Shown: positions 7,427 to 16,039 of the stretch, piece after piece
Numbering within the stretch: position 1 is the stretch's first letter
Layout: each line of letters begins with the position of its first letter
DNA from: Clostridium psychrophilum
GTDB lineage: Bacteria; Bacillota; Clostridia; Clostridiales; Clostridiaceae
Length of the DNA: 34,577 bases
NCBI RefSeq assembly: GCF_018861705.1
Contig: NZ_JAHLEC010000033.1
Span: 1-34,577 of the forward strand
Direction of reading: 5' to 3'
Notes under the pieces: generated by a model
Seen by the model: only the letters and a program-made list of their open reading frames with translations
Told to the model about the DNA's origin: nothing
Database searches by the model: none
Translations under genes and position numbers: made by a program

Positions 7427-8443
7427 ATGAAAAAAACAAGAAAAAGGAAAAAAAACAAAATGAGTTCAGGTAAACTTTTTTTATTATTTATACTATTTGA
7501 AGTCGTTTTTACAGCGATTACTGGACCTTTTACGCTTTATTATGGTCCGTTTAAAAATGTGAAAACCACAGTTGTAGGAGCAGCAATGACTACTTATTCA
7601 TTGCAATGGCTCGCAACAACATTTTTATCAGATGAAAAAATAAAAGAAATTATGAGTGAACAAAAAGTGCAATCTTTAGTTCAGAATAACTTAGAAGGTG
7701 TAGATTCTGGAGTAGTTGTAAAAAATGAAAATGATAATAGCATTGAAAGATATGATGTATCAGGTATTAAATTTAAGGGGTATTTATTAGTAGTCAATGA
7801 TCCAACTAGGATAAAAGTAGGTTATAGTAGTAAGCTAGGTACAGAAGGGGAACTAACTAGTGATATTGCAAAGGATAATAATGCTATTGCGGCAATTAAT
7901 GGCGGTGGGTTCACAGATGAATCAACTGGGTCAAAATGGACAGGAACTGGAGCAAATCCAGCTGGAGTTATAATAAGTGGTGGAAAAACTATTTACGATG
8001 GTGTAAAGAATGAAAATGAGAAAAGAGAAACTGTAGCATTAACTCAAACAGGAAAGCTATTAGTAGGTCCTTATTCTACTAAACAAATGGGAACATTTGG
8101 GGTAACCGAAGCAGTATCTTTTGGACCGGCAATGATAGTTAATGGACAGAAAATGATAACTAAAGGAGATGGGGGTTGGGGCATTGCACCTAGAACTTGT
8201 ATTGCGCAAAGAAAAGATGGAGCAATATTATTGTTGGTAATCGATGGTAGAGAGCTACGAAGTATAGGTGCTACTTTAAAAGAGGCACAAGATATAATGT
8301 ATGAATATGGAGCTTATAATGCCACTAATTTAGATGGAGGTTCATCATCAACTATGTTTTATGATGATGAAATTATAAATAATCCTTGTGATAGTTTGGG
8401 TGAAAGATCTGTTTCCTCAATTATATATGTAACTAAAAAGTAA
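7427..8443 (+). CDS. Membrane-anchored phosphodiester glycosidase (NAGPA/DUF2233) domain protein
   Basis: 338 aa from ATG 7427, which sits 9 bases after AAAAGGG; ATGs at 7418 and 7421 lie too close to that site. A very basic N-terminus and one hydrophobic helix (about residues 15-35) form a signal anchor. The domain at about 105-338 has NAGPA hallmarks: AINGGGF, NPAGVIISGG, FGPAMIVNG, PRTCIAQ, LLVIDGR and a final NLDGGSSSTMFY. Family members cleave sugar-phosphodiester links, for example uncovering mannose-6-phosphate or acting on wall polymers. Here it should act outside the membrane, perhaps on wall glycopolymers or exopolysaccharide (inference). A structured repeat lies 93-263 bases upstream of the start codon. 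alkC follows after about 75 bp with its own RBS. Confidence 0.88.
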   Translation: MKKTRKRKKNKMSSGKLFLLFILFEVVFTAITGPFTLYYGPFKNVKTTVVGAAMTTYSLQWLATTFLSDEKIKEIMSEQKVQSLVQNNLEGVDSGVVVKNENDNSIERYDVSGIKFKGYLLVVNDPTRIKVGYSSKLGTEGELTSDIAKDNNAIAAINGGGFTDESTGSKWTGTGANPAGVIISGGKTIYDGVKNENEKRETVALTQTGKLLVGPYSTKQMGTFGVTEAVSFGPAMIVNGQKMITKGDGGWGIAPRTCIAQRKDGAILLLVIDGRELRSIGATLKEAQDIMYEYGAYNATNLDGGSSSTMFYDDEIINNPCDSLGERSVSSIIYVTKK

Positions 8444-8519
8444 AAAGAAAGACAAAATAAGATATATTTTATTCTGAGAGGACACTATTATTTATTATGT
8501 ATACTTAGGAGGAAAGCAC

Positions 8520-9620
8520 ATGGCAGATGCATTAAAAGACATGTATAATGATGAGTTTTTGCGAAAGTTTGCTAAAAAAGTTCATGAAGTCTATGGCATA
8601 TTTGATATTGAAAAATTTATATCTATTACAATAGATGATACATGGGACGAACTTAAATTAATGGCTAGAATGTGCCGAATTACTGAGACACTCCGGTTGA
8701 ATCTCCCACAAAAATATGAAGATGCAATCGAAATATTGTTTGCTATTGATGAATCCTGTGTTGGTTTCCCATATCTATTTTTCCCTAATTTTGTTGCAAT
8801 GTATGGTCAGTCTAATGAAAATTGGGAGCTTTCTATGGTAGCATTGGAAAGGTTTACTATAAGGTCATCTTCGGAATTTGCTGTGAGGGCGTTTATTATG
8901 CGTGATCAAAGGAGAATGATGTCACAGATGATAGAGTGGTCAAAAAGTAGTGATGAAAATGTACGAAGACTTTCGAGTGAGGGTTGCCGTCCACGGTTAC
9001 CGTGGGGAGTAGCACTTACTGAGTTCAAAAAAGACCCAAGCATCGTAATTTTTGTGTTAGAGCAATTAAAACGGGATCCTTCTTCTTATGTACGCAAGAG
9101 TGTTGCTAATAATTTAAATGATATTTCTAAGGATAATCCCTTAGTTGTGGTTGAAATAGTAAGGCGTTTAAAAGGGGTTAATGCATATACCGATTGGATA
9201 CTAAGGCATGGATGTAGGACATTAATACGTAAAGCATATCCGGAAATAATGAATATATTTGGATATGGGGAGCTTTTAAATAGACCTATTACTAGCAGTG
9301 CTTCTTTATCTGTAAACAATTCTGAGTTAAAAATTGGAGGGAGTTGTGAGCTGAAATATAACCTTTGCATTCGTGAGGGTGAACCTATACATATACGCAT
9401 TGAATATGCGATTGATTTTGTAAAGGCAAGGGGAAAGATTTCACGTAAATTATTTTTTTTGTCCGATAAGACGGTGGTTGGTGGAAAATGTCTTACAGGA
9501 ACAAGAGTGCACAGATGGGTTGACCTTACAACTCGAAAGCATTATCCAGGGGAACATCGAATTTCAATATTAATTAATGGAAATGAGGTAGCATTTACAG
9601 TAATGACACTAAACCCTTGA
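8520..9620 (+). CDS. AlkC-type DNA alkylation repair protein (HEAT-like) with C-terminal Ig-like domain
   Basis: 366 aa, starting at ATG 8520 after TTAGGAGGA. The HEAT-like/ALK repeat region fills about residues 1-260 and shows strong AlkC signatures: VRRLSSEGCRPRLPWG and DPSSYVRKSVANNLNDISKDNP. The last ~100 residues (from about 265) are predicted beta-strand and fit the Ig-like domain found in part of the family. AlkC glycosylases excise 3-methyladenine and 3-methylcytosine. The unusual base and codon mix (more CGG, CGT and GGG than neighbours) might indicate transfer, but that is an impression, not a calculation. No other repair gene is nearby. Confidence 0.9.
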   Translation: MADALKDMYNDEFLRKFAKKVHEVYGIFDIEKFISITIDDTWDELKLMARMCRITETLRLNLPQKYEDAIEILFAIDESCVGFPYLFFPNFVAMYGQSNENWELSMVALERFTIRSSSEFAVRAFIMRDQRRMMSQMIEWSKSSDENVRRLSSEGCRPRLPWGVALTEFKKDPSIVIFVLEQLKRDPSSYVRKSVANNLNDISKDNPLVVVEIVRRLKGVNAYTDWILRHGCRTLIRKAYPEIMNIFGYGELLNRPITSSASLSVNNSELKIGGSCELKYNLCIREGEPIHIRIEYAIDFVKARGKISRKLFFLSDKTVVGGKCLTGTRVHRWVDLTTRKHYPGEHRISILINGNEVAFTVMTLNP

Positions 9621-9658
9621 CAATTCTTAGCTAAATGGACTATATGGTATATAGAATT

Positions 9659-9697
9659 ATTCCCTCAGACTAATTATAATAGTTTTGGGGAATTTTT
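9659..9697 (+). terminator. Terminator after alkC
   Basis: ATTCCC (9659-9664) pairs with GGGAAT (9688-9693), with partial further pairing inside and a TTTTT run at 9693-9697. Confidence 0.7.
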
Positions 9698-9772
9698 AAT
9701 CTAATTGCCTATCATTAGATAGAAAAATAGATATAAGTATTCTTATAATTAATAAGATAATATTAATGATTT

Positions 9773-9805
9773 CTTAATCTGTTTTTAATCTTACAAATAT
9801 AGAAT
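9773..9805 (+). promoter_or_regulatory. Response-regulator-type direct repeat and -10 box of the PAP2 gene
   Basis: CTTAAT (9773-9778), 5 nt, TTTAAT (9784-9789), 10 nt, TAGAAT (9800-9805). The element CTTAATCTG(A/T)TTTTAAT and its distance to the -10 are the same as in the dedA promoter, apart from one base in the spacer. Confidence 0.6.
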
Positions 9806-9884
9806 GTTTAATATAGAGCAAGATAGAGTTTGAAGAATTAGAAACTTTACTATAATAAGTATGGGGTACCAAGGGGGCATTAAA

Positions 9885-10457
9885 GTGTATTTTAATATAG
9901 GGAAAAGAATAGATAAATTTGATAATTATATTCTATTTATTATTAAAAAATATGTACATAACAGATATTTAGATATTATAATGCCAATAGTAACACTAAC
10001 TGGGAATATAGGAACTATATGGTTTATAATAGCTATTTTCTTAATTTTTGATAAAACGTATCGATTAATTGGAAATTCAATAATCTTAACATTATTTATA
10101 GGCACGATTGTTGGAGAAGGAATAATAAAACACACAGTAAGACGAACTAGACCTTGTAATAAGAGCTTTGAGGTTAATAGACACACTCCAAAGCCAATAT
10201 CATATTCTTTTCCTTCGGGGCATACTTTATCATCTTTTGCTGCTGCAGAAATGCTTTCTTTGTATTTTGTACAATATAGATTGTTATTTATGTCAATAGC
10301 ATTTTTAATAGCATTATCAAGACTATACCTATATGTGCACTATCCAACGGATGTTATAGCGGGATTTGCAATTGGTGTTTTATGTTCCAAAATAATATTT
10401 TTTATTTTACAAGAAGGATATGTTCAAAGGTTCTTTATTTTTAAAAACCTCATCTAA
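9885..10457 (+). CDS. PAP2-family membrane phosphatase
   Basis: 190 aa from GTG 9885, preceded at 7 bases by AAGGGGG; an upstream in-frame ATG at 9861 has no RBS. The three phosphatase motifs are complete: KHTVRRTRP (KX6RP), FPSGH, and SRLYLYVHYPTD (SRX5HX3D). They are set among about five hydrophobic helices. The size suits undecaprenyl-pyrophosphate phosphatase (BcrC type) or a phosphatidylglycerophosphate/lipid phosphatase. Because the promoter shares a regulator box with dedA, lipid-carrier recycling or envelope-stress defence is the preferred role (inference). Confidence 0.9.
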   Translation: MYFNIGKRIDKFDNYILFIIKKYVHNRYLDIIMPIVTLTGNIGTIWFIIAIFLIFDKTYRLIGNSIILTLFIGTIVGEGIIKHTVRRTRPCNKSFEVNRHTPKPISYSFPSGHTLSSFAAAEMLSLYFVQYRLLFMSIAFLIALSRLYLYVHYPTDVIAGFAIGVLCSKIIFFILQEGYVQRFFIFKNLI

Positions 10458-10468
10458 TCAAAGCTTAA

Positions 10469-10531
10469 TTATTTTATAAAATAACCACCTTAGGATACTA
10501 ATATTAGTAATAAAACTATAACTATTATAAT
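10469..10531 (+). promoter_or_regulatory. Two palindromes and a -10 box before the flavoprotein gene
   Basis: TTATTTTATAAAATAA (10469-10484) and TACTAATATTAGTA (10496-10509) are both perfect palindromes. TATAAT follows at 10526-10531. The second palindrome would overlap the -35, as an operator would; the first may instead help terminate the PAP2 transcript. Confidence 0.4.
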
Positions 10532-10617
10532 AGAATAAAAAAGAGTTAATATTAAAGAAATAGGTGTGTTAAAAATAGGGTAAGAGCCCAAATATGGATT
10601 GAAGGGTGGAGAATATT

Positions 10618-11895
10618 TTGAAGGTTATAGTAATTGGTGGTGGATGGTCTGGCTGCAGCGCAGCAATCACAGCTAAAAAAGCTGGTGCAGAGGTAGTTTT
10701 ATATGAAAAAACGGATATGCTTTTAGGCCTTGGAAATGTTGGTGGTATAATGAGAAATAACGGAAGATTTACTGCGGCAGAAGAGTTAATTGCATTAGGC
10801 GCAGGAGAGTTTATACATCTAACTGATGAAAATAGTAAGCATAAGAATATTGATTTTCCCGGACATAAACATGCGTGGTTATACGATGTAAACAAAATTG
10901 AACCTGCAGTGGCAAGATATTTAAAAACTTCGGATATTGAAGTAAATATGCTATCTAGGGTAGTAGATGTTAAGAAAGAAAACAATAAAATAAAAGGAAT
11001 TTATTTAGCAGATAAACAATATGTTGAAGCTGATGAATTCATAGAAACTACTGGTTCGGCAGGTCCTATGGGCAATTGTGTAAAATACGGGAATGGATGT
11101 GCAATGTGTATTCTGAGATGCCCAGCTTTTGGTGGAAGAGTAAGCATAAGTAATAAGGCAGGCATTGAAGATTTAATGGGAGAAAGAGAAGACGGTGCTT
11201 ATGGAGCTTTTAGTGGTTCAGGTAAACTAGCTAAAGGTTCATTAGATAAAAAAATTGTGAAACAACTAGATGAAACAGGAGTGGTTATTGTAAAAGTTCC
11301 AGAAGAAGATGTAAATTTAGACAAACTTAATCTAAAGGTATGTCAGCAATATGCTCTAAAAGAATTTGCAGAAAATATAATTCTAATAGACACAGGTGAT
11401 GTTAAGCTCATGACCCCGTTTTATCCTTTAGAAAAGTTAAGAAAAATCAAAGGATTTGAAAATGCTAAGTATGTAGATCCTTATGCTGGTGGGATAGGTA
11501 ATTCTATAAGATATCTATCTATAGCACCAAGAGAAGATAGTATGAAGGTTATAGAGATAGATAATTTATTCTGTGCTGGTGAGAAAGCAGGTCTATTCAT
11601 AGGTCACACTGAAGCAATGATAACAGGAGCTTTGGCTGGGCACAATGCAATAAAAAGTTATTTAAAAAAGCCCCTTTTGGTATTACCAAGATCTTTAGCT
11701 GTTGGAGACATAATTGCTACTGCTAATGAAAAAATAAAATCAAAAGATGGAAGAAAGATTAGGTTTACGTTTGCGGGAGCGACATATTTTAAGCGGATGC
11801 AGGAACTTGGACTTTACACTACAGATATAGATGTAATTAAGAGTAGGGTGGAAAACGTAAATTTAACAGGTATATTCAATAAAAAATTTATATAG
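10618..11895 (+). CDS. FAD-dependent oxidoreductase (GidA/TrmFO-like fold) with a four-cysteine insert
   Basis: 425 aa from TTG 10618, which has GGTGGAG (about 10605-10611) 6 bases upstream and gives a normal MKVIVIGGG start; GTG 10606 lies inside that RBS. The N-terminal dinucleotide-binding motif is GGGWSGCSAA, and a C-terminal FAD motif contains NLFCAGEKAGLFIGHTEA. Between them is C154-x6-C161-x2-C164-x3-C168-P, whose CxxCxxxCP end resembles an iron-sulfur cluster site. The fold resembles TrmFO/GidA, but the short length and the Cys block mark a different subgroup of unknown substrate. It is a single-gene unit with its own operator-like palindromes and a strong terminator. Confidence 0.8.
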   Translation: MKVIVIGGGWSGCSAAITAKKAGAEVVLYEKTDMLLGLGNVGGIMRNNGRFTAAEELIALGAGEFIHLTDENSKHKNIDFPGHKHAWLYDVNKIEPAVARYLKTSDIEVNMLSRVVDVKKENNKIKGIYLADKQYVEADEFIETTGSAGPMGNCVKYGNGCAMCILRCPAFGGRVSISNKAGIEDLMGEREDGAYGAFSGSGKLAKGSLDKKIVKQLDETGVVIVKVPEEDVNLDKLNLKVCQQYALKEFAENIILIDTGDVKLMTPFYPLEKLRKIKGFENAKYVDPYAGGIGNSIRYLSIAPREDSMKVIEIDNLFCAGEKAGLFIGHTEAMITGALAGHNAIKSYLKKPLLVLPRSLAVGDIIATANEKIKSKDGRKIRFTFAGATYFKRMQELGLYTTDIDVIKSRVENVNLTGIFNKKFI

Positions 11896-11933
11896 AGTAA
11901 GTTAATTAATGAGCGTTATGTTGCTCATAGTAT

Positions 11934-11975
11934 AAAATAAGTTCTACATGGGCAAGACCATGTAGAACTTATTTT
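11934..11975 (+). terminator. Strong terminator after the flavoprotein gene
   Basis: An 18-bp stem (11934-11951 with 11958-11975) around GCAAGA ends in TTTTT. A smaller GAGC...GCTC hairpin (about 11911-11926) comes just before it. Confidence 0.9.
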
Positions 11976-12290
11976 TAATTTGAATATCTTTAAAAATGTA
12001 GTTAATTATATATAGCATAGGTAATCTTTTGGAACAAAAAATTATAACTTGAACTATATAAAAAAAAAACAAAGCAAAACAAGAAATATAGAAAAATACA
12101 ATAACTTATAAAATAGATATATAATGAGCATATAAGAAAATGAATGATACAATATCACATTTAAGACCTAAAAATACTATTTTTGAGTATATTAGGTCAT
12201 AAATAGACTTATTAAGAATTGAAATCATCAAATTAATGCTATATAATAGATAAATATTGAATTGTTAAAGTATAAAATGGAGGTGGTTTT
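11976..12290 (+). other. Leader region of the potassium importer gene
   Basis: 315 bp without a gene. A hairpin GACCTAA (12165-12171) ... TTAGGTC (12192-12198) with extra TACT/AGTA pairing is present. A possible -10 (TATAAT) occurs at 12243-12248. I see no conserved block of the c-di-AMP (ydaO) riboswitch that precedes kimA in Bacillus. Confidence 0.4.
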
Positions 12291-14129
12291 GTGTTTTCTA
12301 AAATAAGAGAACTGTTAATAGGTAAAACGCTAAAAACAGAAGAATTAGCAGGAGAAAAATTAAATGTTTTTTGGGGATTGCCTATATTATCTAGTGATGC
12401 CGTTTCTTCTGTTGCATATGCAGGAGAAGAAATTTTATATGTGCTAATTGGAGTTTTAGGTCTTTTGGCATATAAATATATGTTTTATGCTGCATTATGT
12501 GTTGTAATATTATTAATTATACTTGTTTTATCCTACAGGCAGACTATTGATAGTTATCCATGTGGCGGTGGTTCATATATAGTTGCAAAAGATAATCTTG
12601 GTGTAATTCCAGGGCTTACTGCAGGAGCATCACTTACTGTAGATTATGTATTGACAGTTGCTGTTAGTATAAGTGCTGGAACTGCCGCAATAACATCGGC
12701 TATGCCATCATTGCTCAATCATAAAGTAGCTATAGCCCTTATAATGTTATTACTATTAACAATAGGTAATTTAAGAGGAGTAAAGGAATCATCTAAACTT
12801 TTCGGAGTTCCAACGTACTTATTTATAGTTTCTTGCGTAGTACTTATTTTAACTGGTATTATAAGGCATTTTATTTTTGGATATTCACCAGTACCTATGT
12901 ACCAAATTCCAAAACAAATAGGTGACATTACATTGTTCCTATTTCTTAGGGCATTCGCTTCAGGATGTACGGCATTATCAGGAGTTGAAGCAGTAAGCAA
13001 TGGTATACCTAATTTTAAAGAACCATCTCAAAAAAATGCAAAGGCTGTTTTGGCATTACTAGCTTGTTTAGTTTTGTTTATTTTTGGTGGATTGTCTTTT
13101 CTAGCAACAATTTATCATCCACTTCCTGATATGAATGTGACAGTATTTGCTCAAATAGCTCAGCAAGTTTTTGGAAAAGGAATTATGTTTTACATCATAC
13201 AAATTACAACTGCATTTGTTTTAGTAATGGCTGCAAATACAGCCTATGCAGGGTTACCTTTGTTACTTTCTCTAATGGGACAAGATGGATATGTTCCAAG
13301 ACAGTTTTCACAAAGAGGAAAAAGACTAAGCTTCTCAAATGGAATAATATTACTTGCAGTTGCTGCTGGGTTGCTAATTATTGTATTTAAAGGTGACACG
13401 CATTTACTTCTACCATTATATGCAGTAGGCGTATTTTTATCATTTACACTATCACAGGTTGGAATGTTCTTAAGATGGGAAAGAAGTAGAACAACTGGGT
13501 GGAAACACAAAGCCTTTATAAATGGGTTAGGTGCTATTGTAACGTTTATTACAGTAATACTTATAGGCATAACAAAATTTTCTAAGGGAGCATGGTTAGT
13601 TTTTATTATAATACCGTTGCTTGTTTATTTTATGGTAAAGATTAAAAATCATTATAACCATGTAGTAGAACAAATTAAATTATCAAATTATCAAAGACCT
13701 AATGTTGGAATGAAAACAAATAATGATCAACATGTAATAATTCTTTTAGGTACATTAAATAAGTCGTTTTTAAAGTCATTAAATTGTGCTAATAGTTTAT
13801 CACAAAATGTAGTGGCATTTCATGTATCGATTGACCCTGAAGTTACTGAAAAATTAAAAAGAAAATGGAAAGAATACAATCCTGGAATCCCATTAATAAT
13901 AGAACATTCGGCTTATAGAGATGTGCTGGGACCATTAATTGATTTTATAGAATCTGAAGACCGTGCTTCTAAGCATGGCGAAACGGTAACGGTTGTACTA
14001 TCACAGTTTGTTATAACTAAGTGGTGGCACAATATGCTTCATAATCAAACAGGATATTTTATAAAGAGCATGTTGTACAAAAATAGAAATGTAGCAGTGC
14101 TTACGGTACCATATATAATAAAGGAGTAG
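12291..14129 (+). CDS. kimA: KimA-type APC-superfamily potassium importer
   Basis: 612 aa, close to Bacillus subtilis KimA (formerly YdaO, 607 aa). Start is GTG 12291 after TGGAGGTGG. The N-terminus carries the family pattern: IGKTLKTEE, then LPILSSDAVSSVAYAGEE, and SYRQTIDSYPCGGGSYIVAKDNLG. About twelve hydrophobic helices end near residue 460. The last ~150 residues form a soluble alpha/beta domain, the region that in KimA contributes to dimerisation and c-di-AMP control. The role is proton-coupled high-affinity K+ uptake. Single-gene unit with a strong terminator. Other APC transporters are a weaker alternative. Confidence 0.87.
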   Translation: MFSKIRELLIGKTLKTEELAGEKLNVFWGLPILSSDAVSSVAYAGEEILYVLIGVLGLLAYKYMFYAALCVVILLIILVLSYRQTIDSYPCGGGSYIVAKDNLGVIPGLTAGASLTVDYVLTVAVSISAGTAAITSAMPSLLNHKVAIALIMLLLLTIGNLRGVKESSKLFGVPTYLFIVSCVVLILTGIIRHFIFGYSPVPMYQIPKQIGDITLFLFLRAFASGCTALSGVEAVSNGIPNFKEPSQKNAKAVLALLACLVLFIFGGLSFLATIYHPLPDMNVTVFAQIAQQVFGKGIMFYIIQITTAFVLVMAANTAYAGLPLLLSLMGQDGYVPRQFSQRGKRLSFSNGIILLAVAAGLLIIVFKGDTHLLLPLYAVGVFLSFTLSQVGMFLRWERSRTTGWKHKAFINGLGAIVTFITVILIGITKFSKGAWLVFIIIPLLVYFMVKIKNHYNHVVEQIKLSNYQRPNVGMKTNNDQHVIILLGTLNKSFLKSLNCANSLSQNVVAFHVSIDPEVTEKLKRKWKEYNPGIPLIIEHSAYRDVLGPLIDFIESEDRASKHGETVTVVLSQFVITKWWHNMLHNQTGYFIKSMLYKNRNVAVLTVPYIIKE

Positions 14130-14130
14130 A

Positions 14131-14160
14131 AAAAAACCTTAGTTTATGCTAAGGTTTTTT
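14131..14160 (+). terminator. Terminator after kimA
   Basis: AAAAAACCTTAG and CTAAGGTTTTTT form a perfect 12-bp stem around TTTATG, with a T-run. Confidence 0.93.
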
Positions 14161-14354
14161 TGTTCCATTAAAATTTTTACTTACTAAAAAAGCTTGCACC
14201 AATTGCTGTAAAATTATAATTTTGTGTATGTAATTAGAAACTTTTTTAAATGACTTTATAAAACCACTTGAATAATTTTGTAATTAACATTATACTGATA
14301 TCATAAATAAAAAAGGGATACCAATAACAAAACTATAATTATGTATTACTATTA

Positions 14355-14368
14355 TGTAACCGATACCA
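14355..14368 (+). promoter_or_regulatory. CcpA catabolite-response element (cre) upstream of xylulokinase
   Basis: TGTAACCGATACCA matches the cre consensus TGWAANCGNTNWCA at 13 of 14 positions, 73 bases before the xylB start. A second GATACCA half occurs at 14317-14323, 45 bp upstream. It predicts glucose repression of xylB. Confidence 0.6.
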
Positions 14369-14441
14369 TTAATTTAAGAAAATCCAGGAATAAAGTAAAT
14401 AGTTATTTTAAATAAGTATAATGAGAAAGGAAGGAATATAT

Positions 14442-15944
14442 ATGAAATTTTTAGGAATTGATTTAGGAACGTCCTCAGTTAAAATTATTATAATGAATCA
14501 GAGTGGTGATATTGTTGATAGCACTTCTAAAGATTATGATGTAAGTTTTCCTAAGGAGGGATGGGCAGAGCAAAATCCGGAAGATTGGTGGGAAAGTACT
14601 AAACAAGGTATTAAAGAATTATTATGCAATGGTAATATAAAGAGCGAAGATATTACTGGAATAAGTTTTAGCGGACAGATGCATGGTTTAGTTCTACTTG
14701 ATAAAAATGAAAAAGTTTTAATGCCTGCTATTTTATGGTGTGATCAGAGAACACAAAAACAATGTGACTATCTAAATAATAAATTTGGTCAGGATAAGCT
14801 CTCAAAATATACAGGTAACAAGGCATTGACAGGATTTACATTGCCAAAGGTACTATGGGTTAAAGAAAATAAACCAGAAATATATAAGAAAATAGCTCAT
14901 ATGATGCTTCCGAAGGACTTTATAAGCTTTAAACTTACTGGAAACTATTCAACAGATGTATCAGATGCATCAGGTACCTTAATGTTTGATGTTGAGAATC
15001 GAAAATGGTCAAAAGAAATAATAGACATTTTTGAAATTGACAAGGAAGTTTTGCCAAAGGTCTATGAGTCATGGAAAGGTGTAGGAAATATATCTTCACA
15101 AGCAGCTAAGGAAACTGGGCTGTCTACTAAGACATTAGTTATGGCTGGTGCTGGAGATCAAGCGGCTGGAGCAGTTGGATCGGGCACAGTAGAGACAGGC
15201 ATATTGTCAGTTGCACTTGGGACCTCAGGAGTAGTTTTTGCTTGTGATGAAAAATTTTCTGTAGATAGGGAAAATAGACTACACTCTTTTTGTCATTCAA
15301 ATGGAAAATGGCATCAAATGGGAGTTATGTTATCTGCTGCATCCTGTTTGAAATGGTGGGTAGAGAATGTTAATATAGATATTAAAGAAGATGCTTTTAA
15401 CAAATTATTGTGTGAGGCTGAAAATGCTCCAGTAGGTAGTAATAAATTATTATTTTTGCCTTACCTTATGGGAGAAAGAACTCCTCATAATGACCCAAAT
15501 GCAAGAGGGAGCTTTATAGGGCTTAACATAACTCATAAAAGAGGTGATATGACAAGAGCAATTTTGGAAGGCGTTTGTTTTGGACTAAGGGATTCCCTAG
15601 AGATATTAAGAAGTTTAAATGTAGAAGTTAAGGAAGTAAGAGTTAGTGGCGGAGGATCAAAAAGTAAACTTTGGAGACAAATACTTGCAGACATTTTCAA
15701 TTTAGATGTGCTTGTAACTAATTCTAAGGAAGGTCCAGCATATGGCGCATCAATATTAGCGGCTGTTGGATGTGGATTGTATGAGAGCGTTGATGAAGCT
15801 TGTAAACAGTTAATAAAAATAACAGACATAGTTGAACCAATAAAAGTCAATGTAGAAAAATATGATAAGTTATATAAAATTTATACGCCATTATATAGTT
15901 GTTTAGAAGAAAAATTTGAAGAACTAAATAAAATAGAAATCTAA
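14442..15944 (+). CDS. xylB: Xylulokinase
   Basis: 500 aa from ATG 14442, set by AGAAAGGAAGGA just upstream; an in-frame ATG at 14421 precedes that RBS. FGGY kinase with the N-terminal phosphate motif GIDLGTSSVK, substrate residues in SGQMHG (about 77-82), the catalytic Asp in AGAGDQAAGAVG (D239), and C-terminal VSGGGSKSKLWRQ. It phosphorylates D-xylulose to xylulose 5-phosphate for the pentose phosphate pathway. No xylose isomerase or transporter is in the window, so xylulose must come from genes elsewhere, or the substrate is a related pentulose or arabitol product. A ROK regulator follows 95 bp downstream on the same strand, and a cre site lies upstream. Confidence 0.93.
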   Translation: MKFLGIDLGTSSVKIIIMNQSGDIVDSTSKDYDVSFPKEGWAEQNPEDWWESTKQGIKELLCNGNIKSEDITGISFSGQMHGLVLLDKNEKVLMPAILWCDQRTQKQCDYLNNKFGQDKLSKYTGNKALTGFTLPKVLWVKENKPEIYKKIAHMMLPKDFISFKLTGNYSTDVSDASGTLMFDVENRKWSKEIIDIFEIDKEVLPKVYESWKGVGNISSQAAKETGLSTKTLVMAGAGDQAAGAVGSGTVETGILSVALGTSGVVFACDEKFSVDRENRLHSFCHSNGKWHQMGVMLSAASCLKWWVENVNIDIKEDAFNKLLCEAENAPVGSNKLLFLPYLMGERTPHNDPNARGSFIGLNITHKRGDMTRAILEGVCFGLRDSLEILRSLNVEVKEVRVSGGGSKSKLWRQILADIFNLDVLVTNSKEGPAYGASILAAVGCGLYESVDEACKQLIKITDIVEPIKVNVEKYDKLYKIYTPLYSCLEEKFEELNKIEI

Positions 15945-16039
15945 AGATTACGAATGATATGTTTATAGACAATATCTAAAACATTAATTAACAAAAGCAA
16001 TATTATGATATAATAAGCTAACGAAACGGGTGTTATAAG

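Noticed and set aside
12000-12290. c-di-AMP (ydaO) riboswitch upstream of kimA
   Set aside because: The conserved G-rich blocks of that aptamer are absent; only a simple hairpin is present.
14281-15993. Shared TAATTAACA upstream of xylB (14281) and xylR (15985) as a XylR operator
   Set aside because: A 9-bp AT-rich match without an inverted-repeat partner is expected by chance in this sequence.
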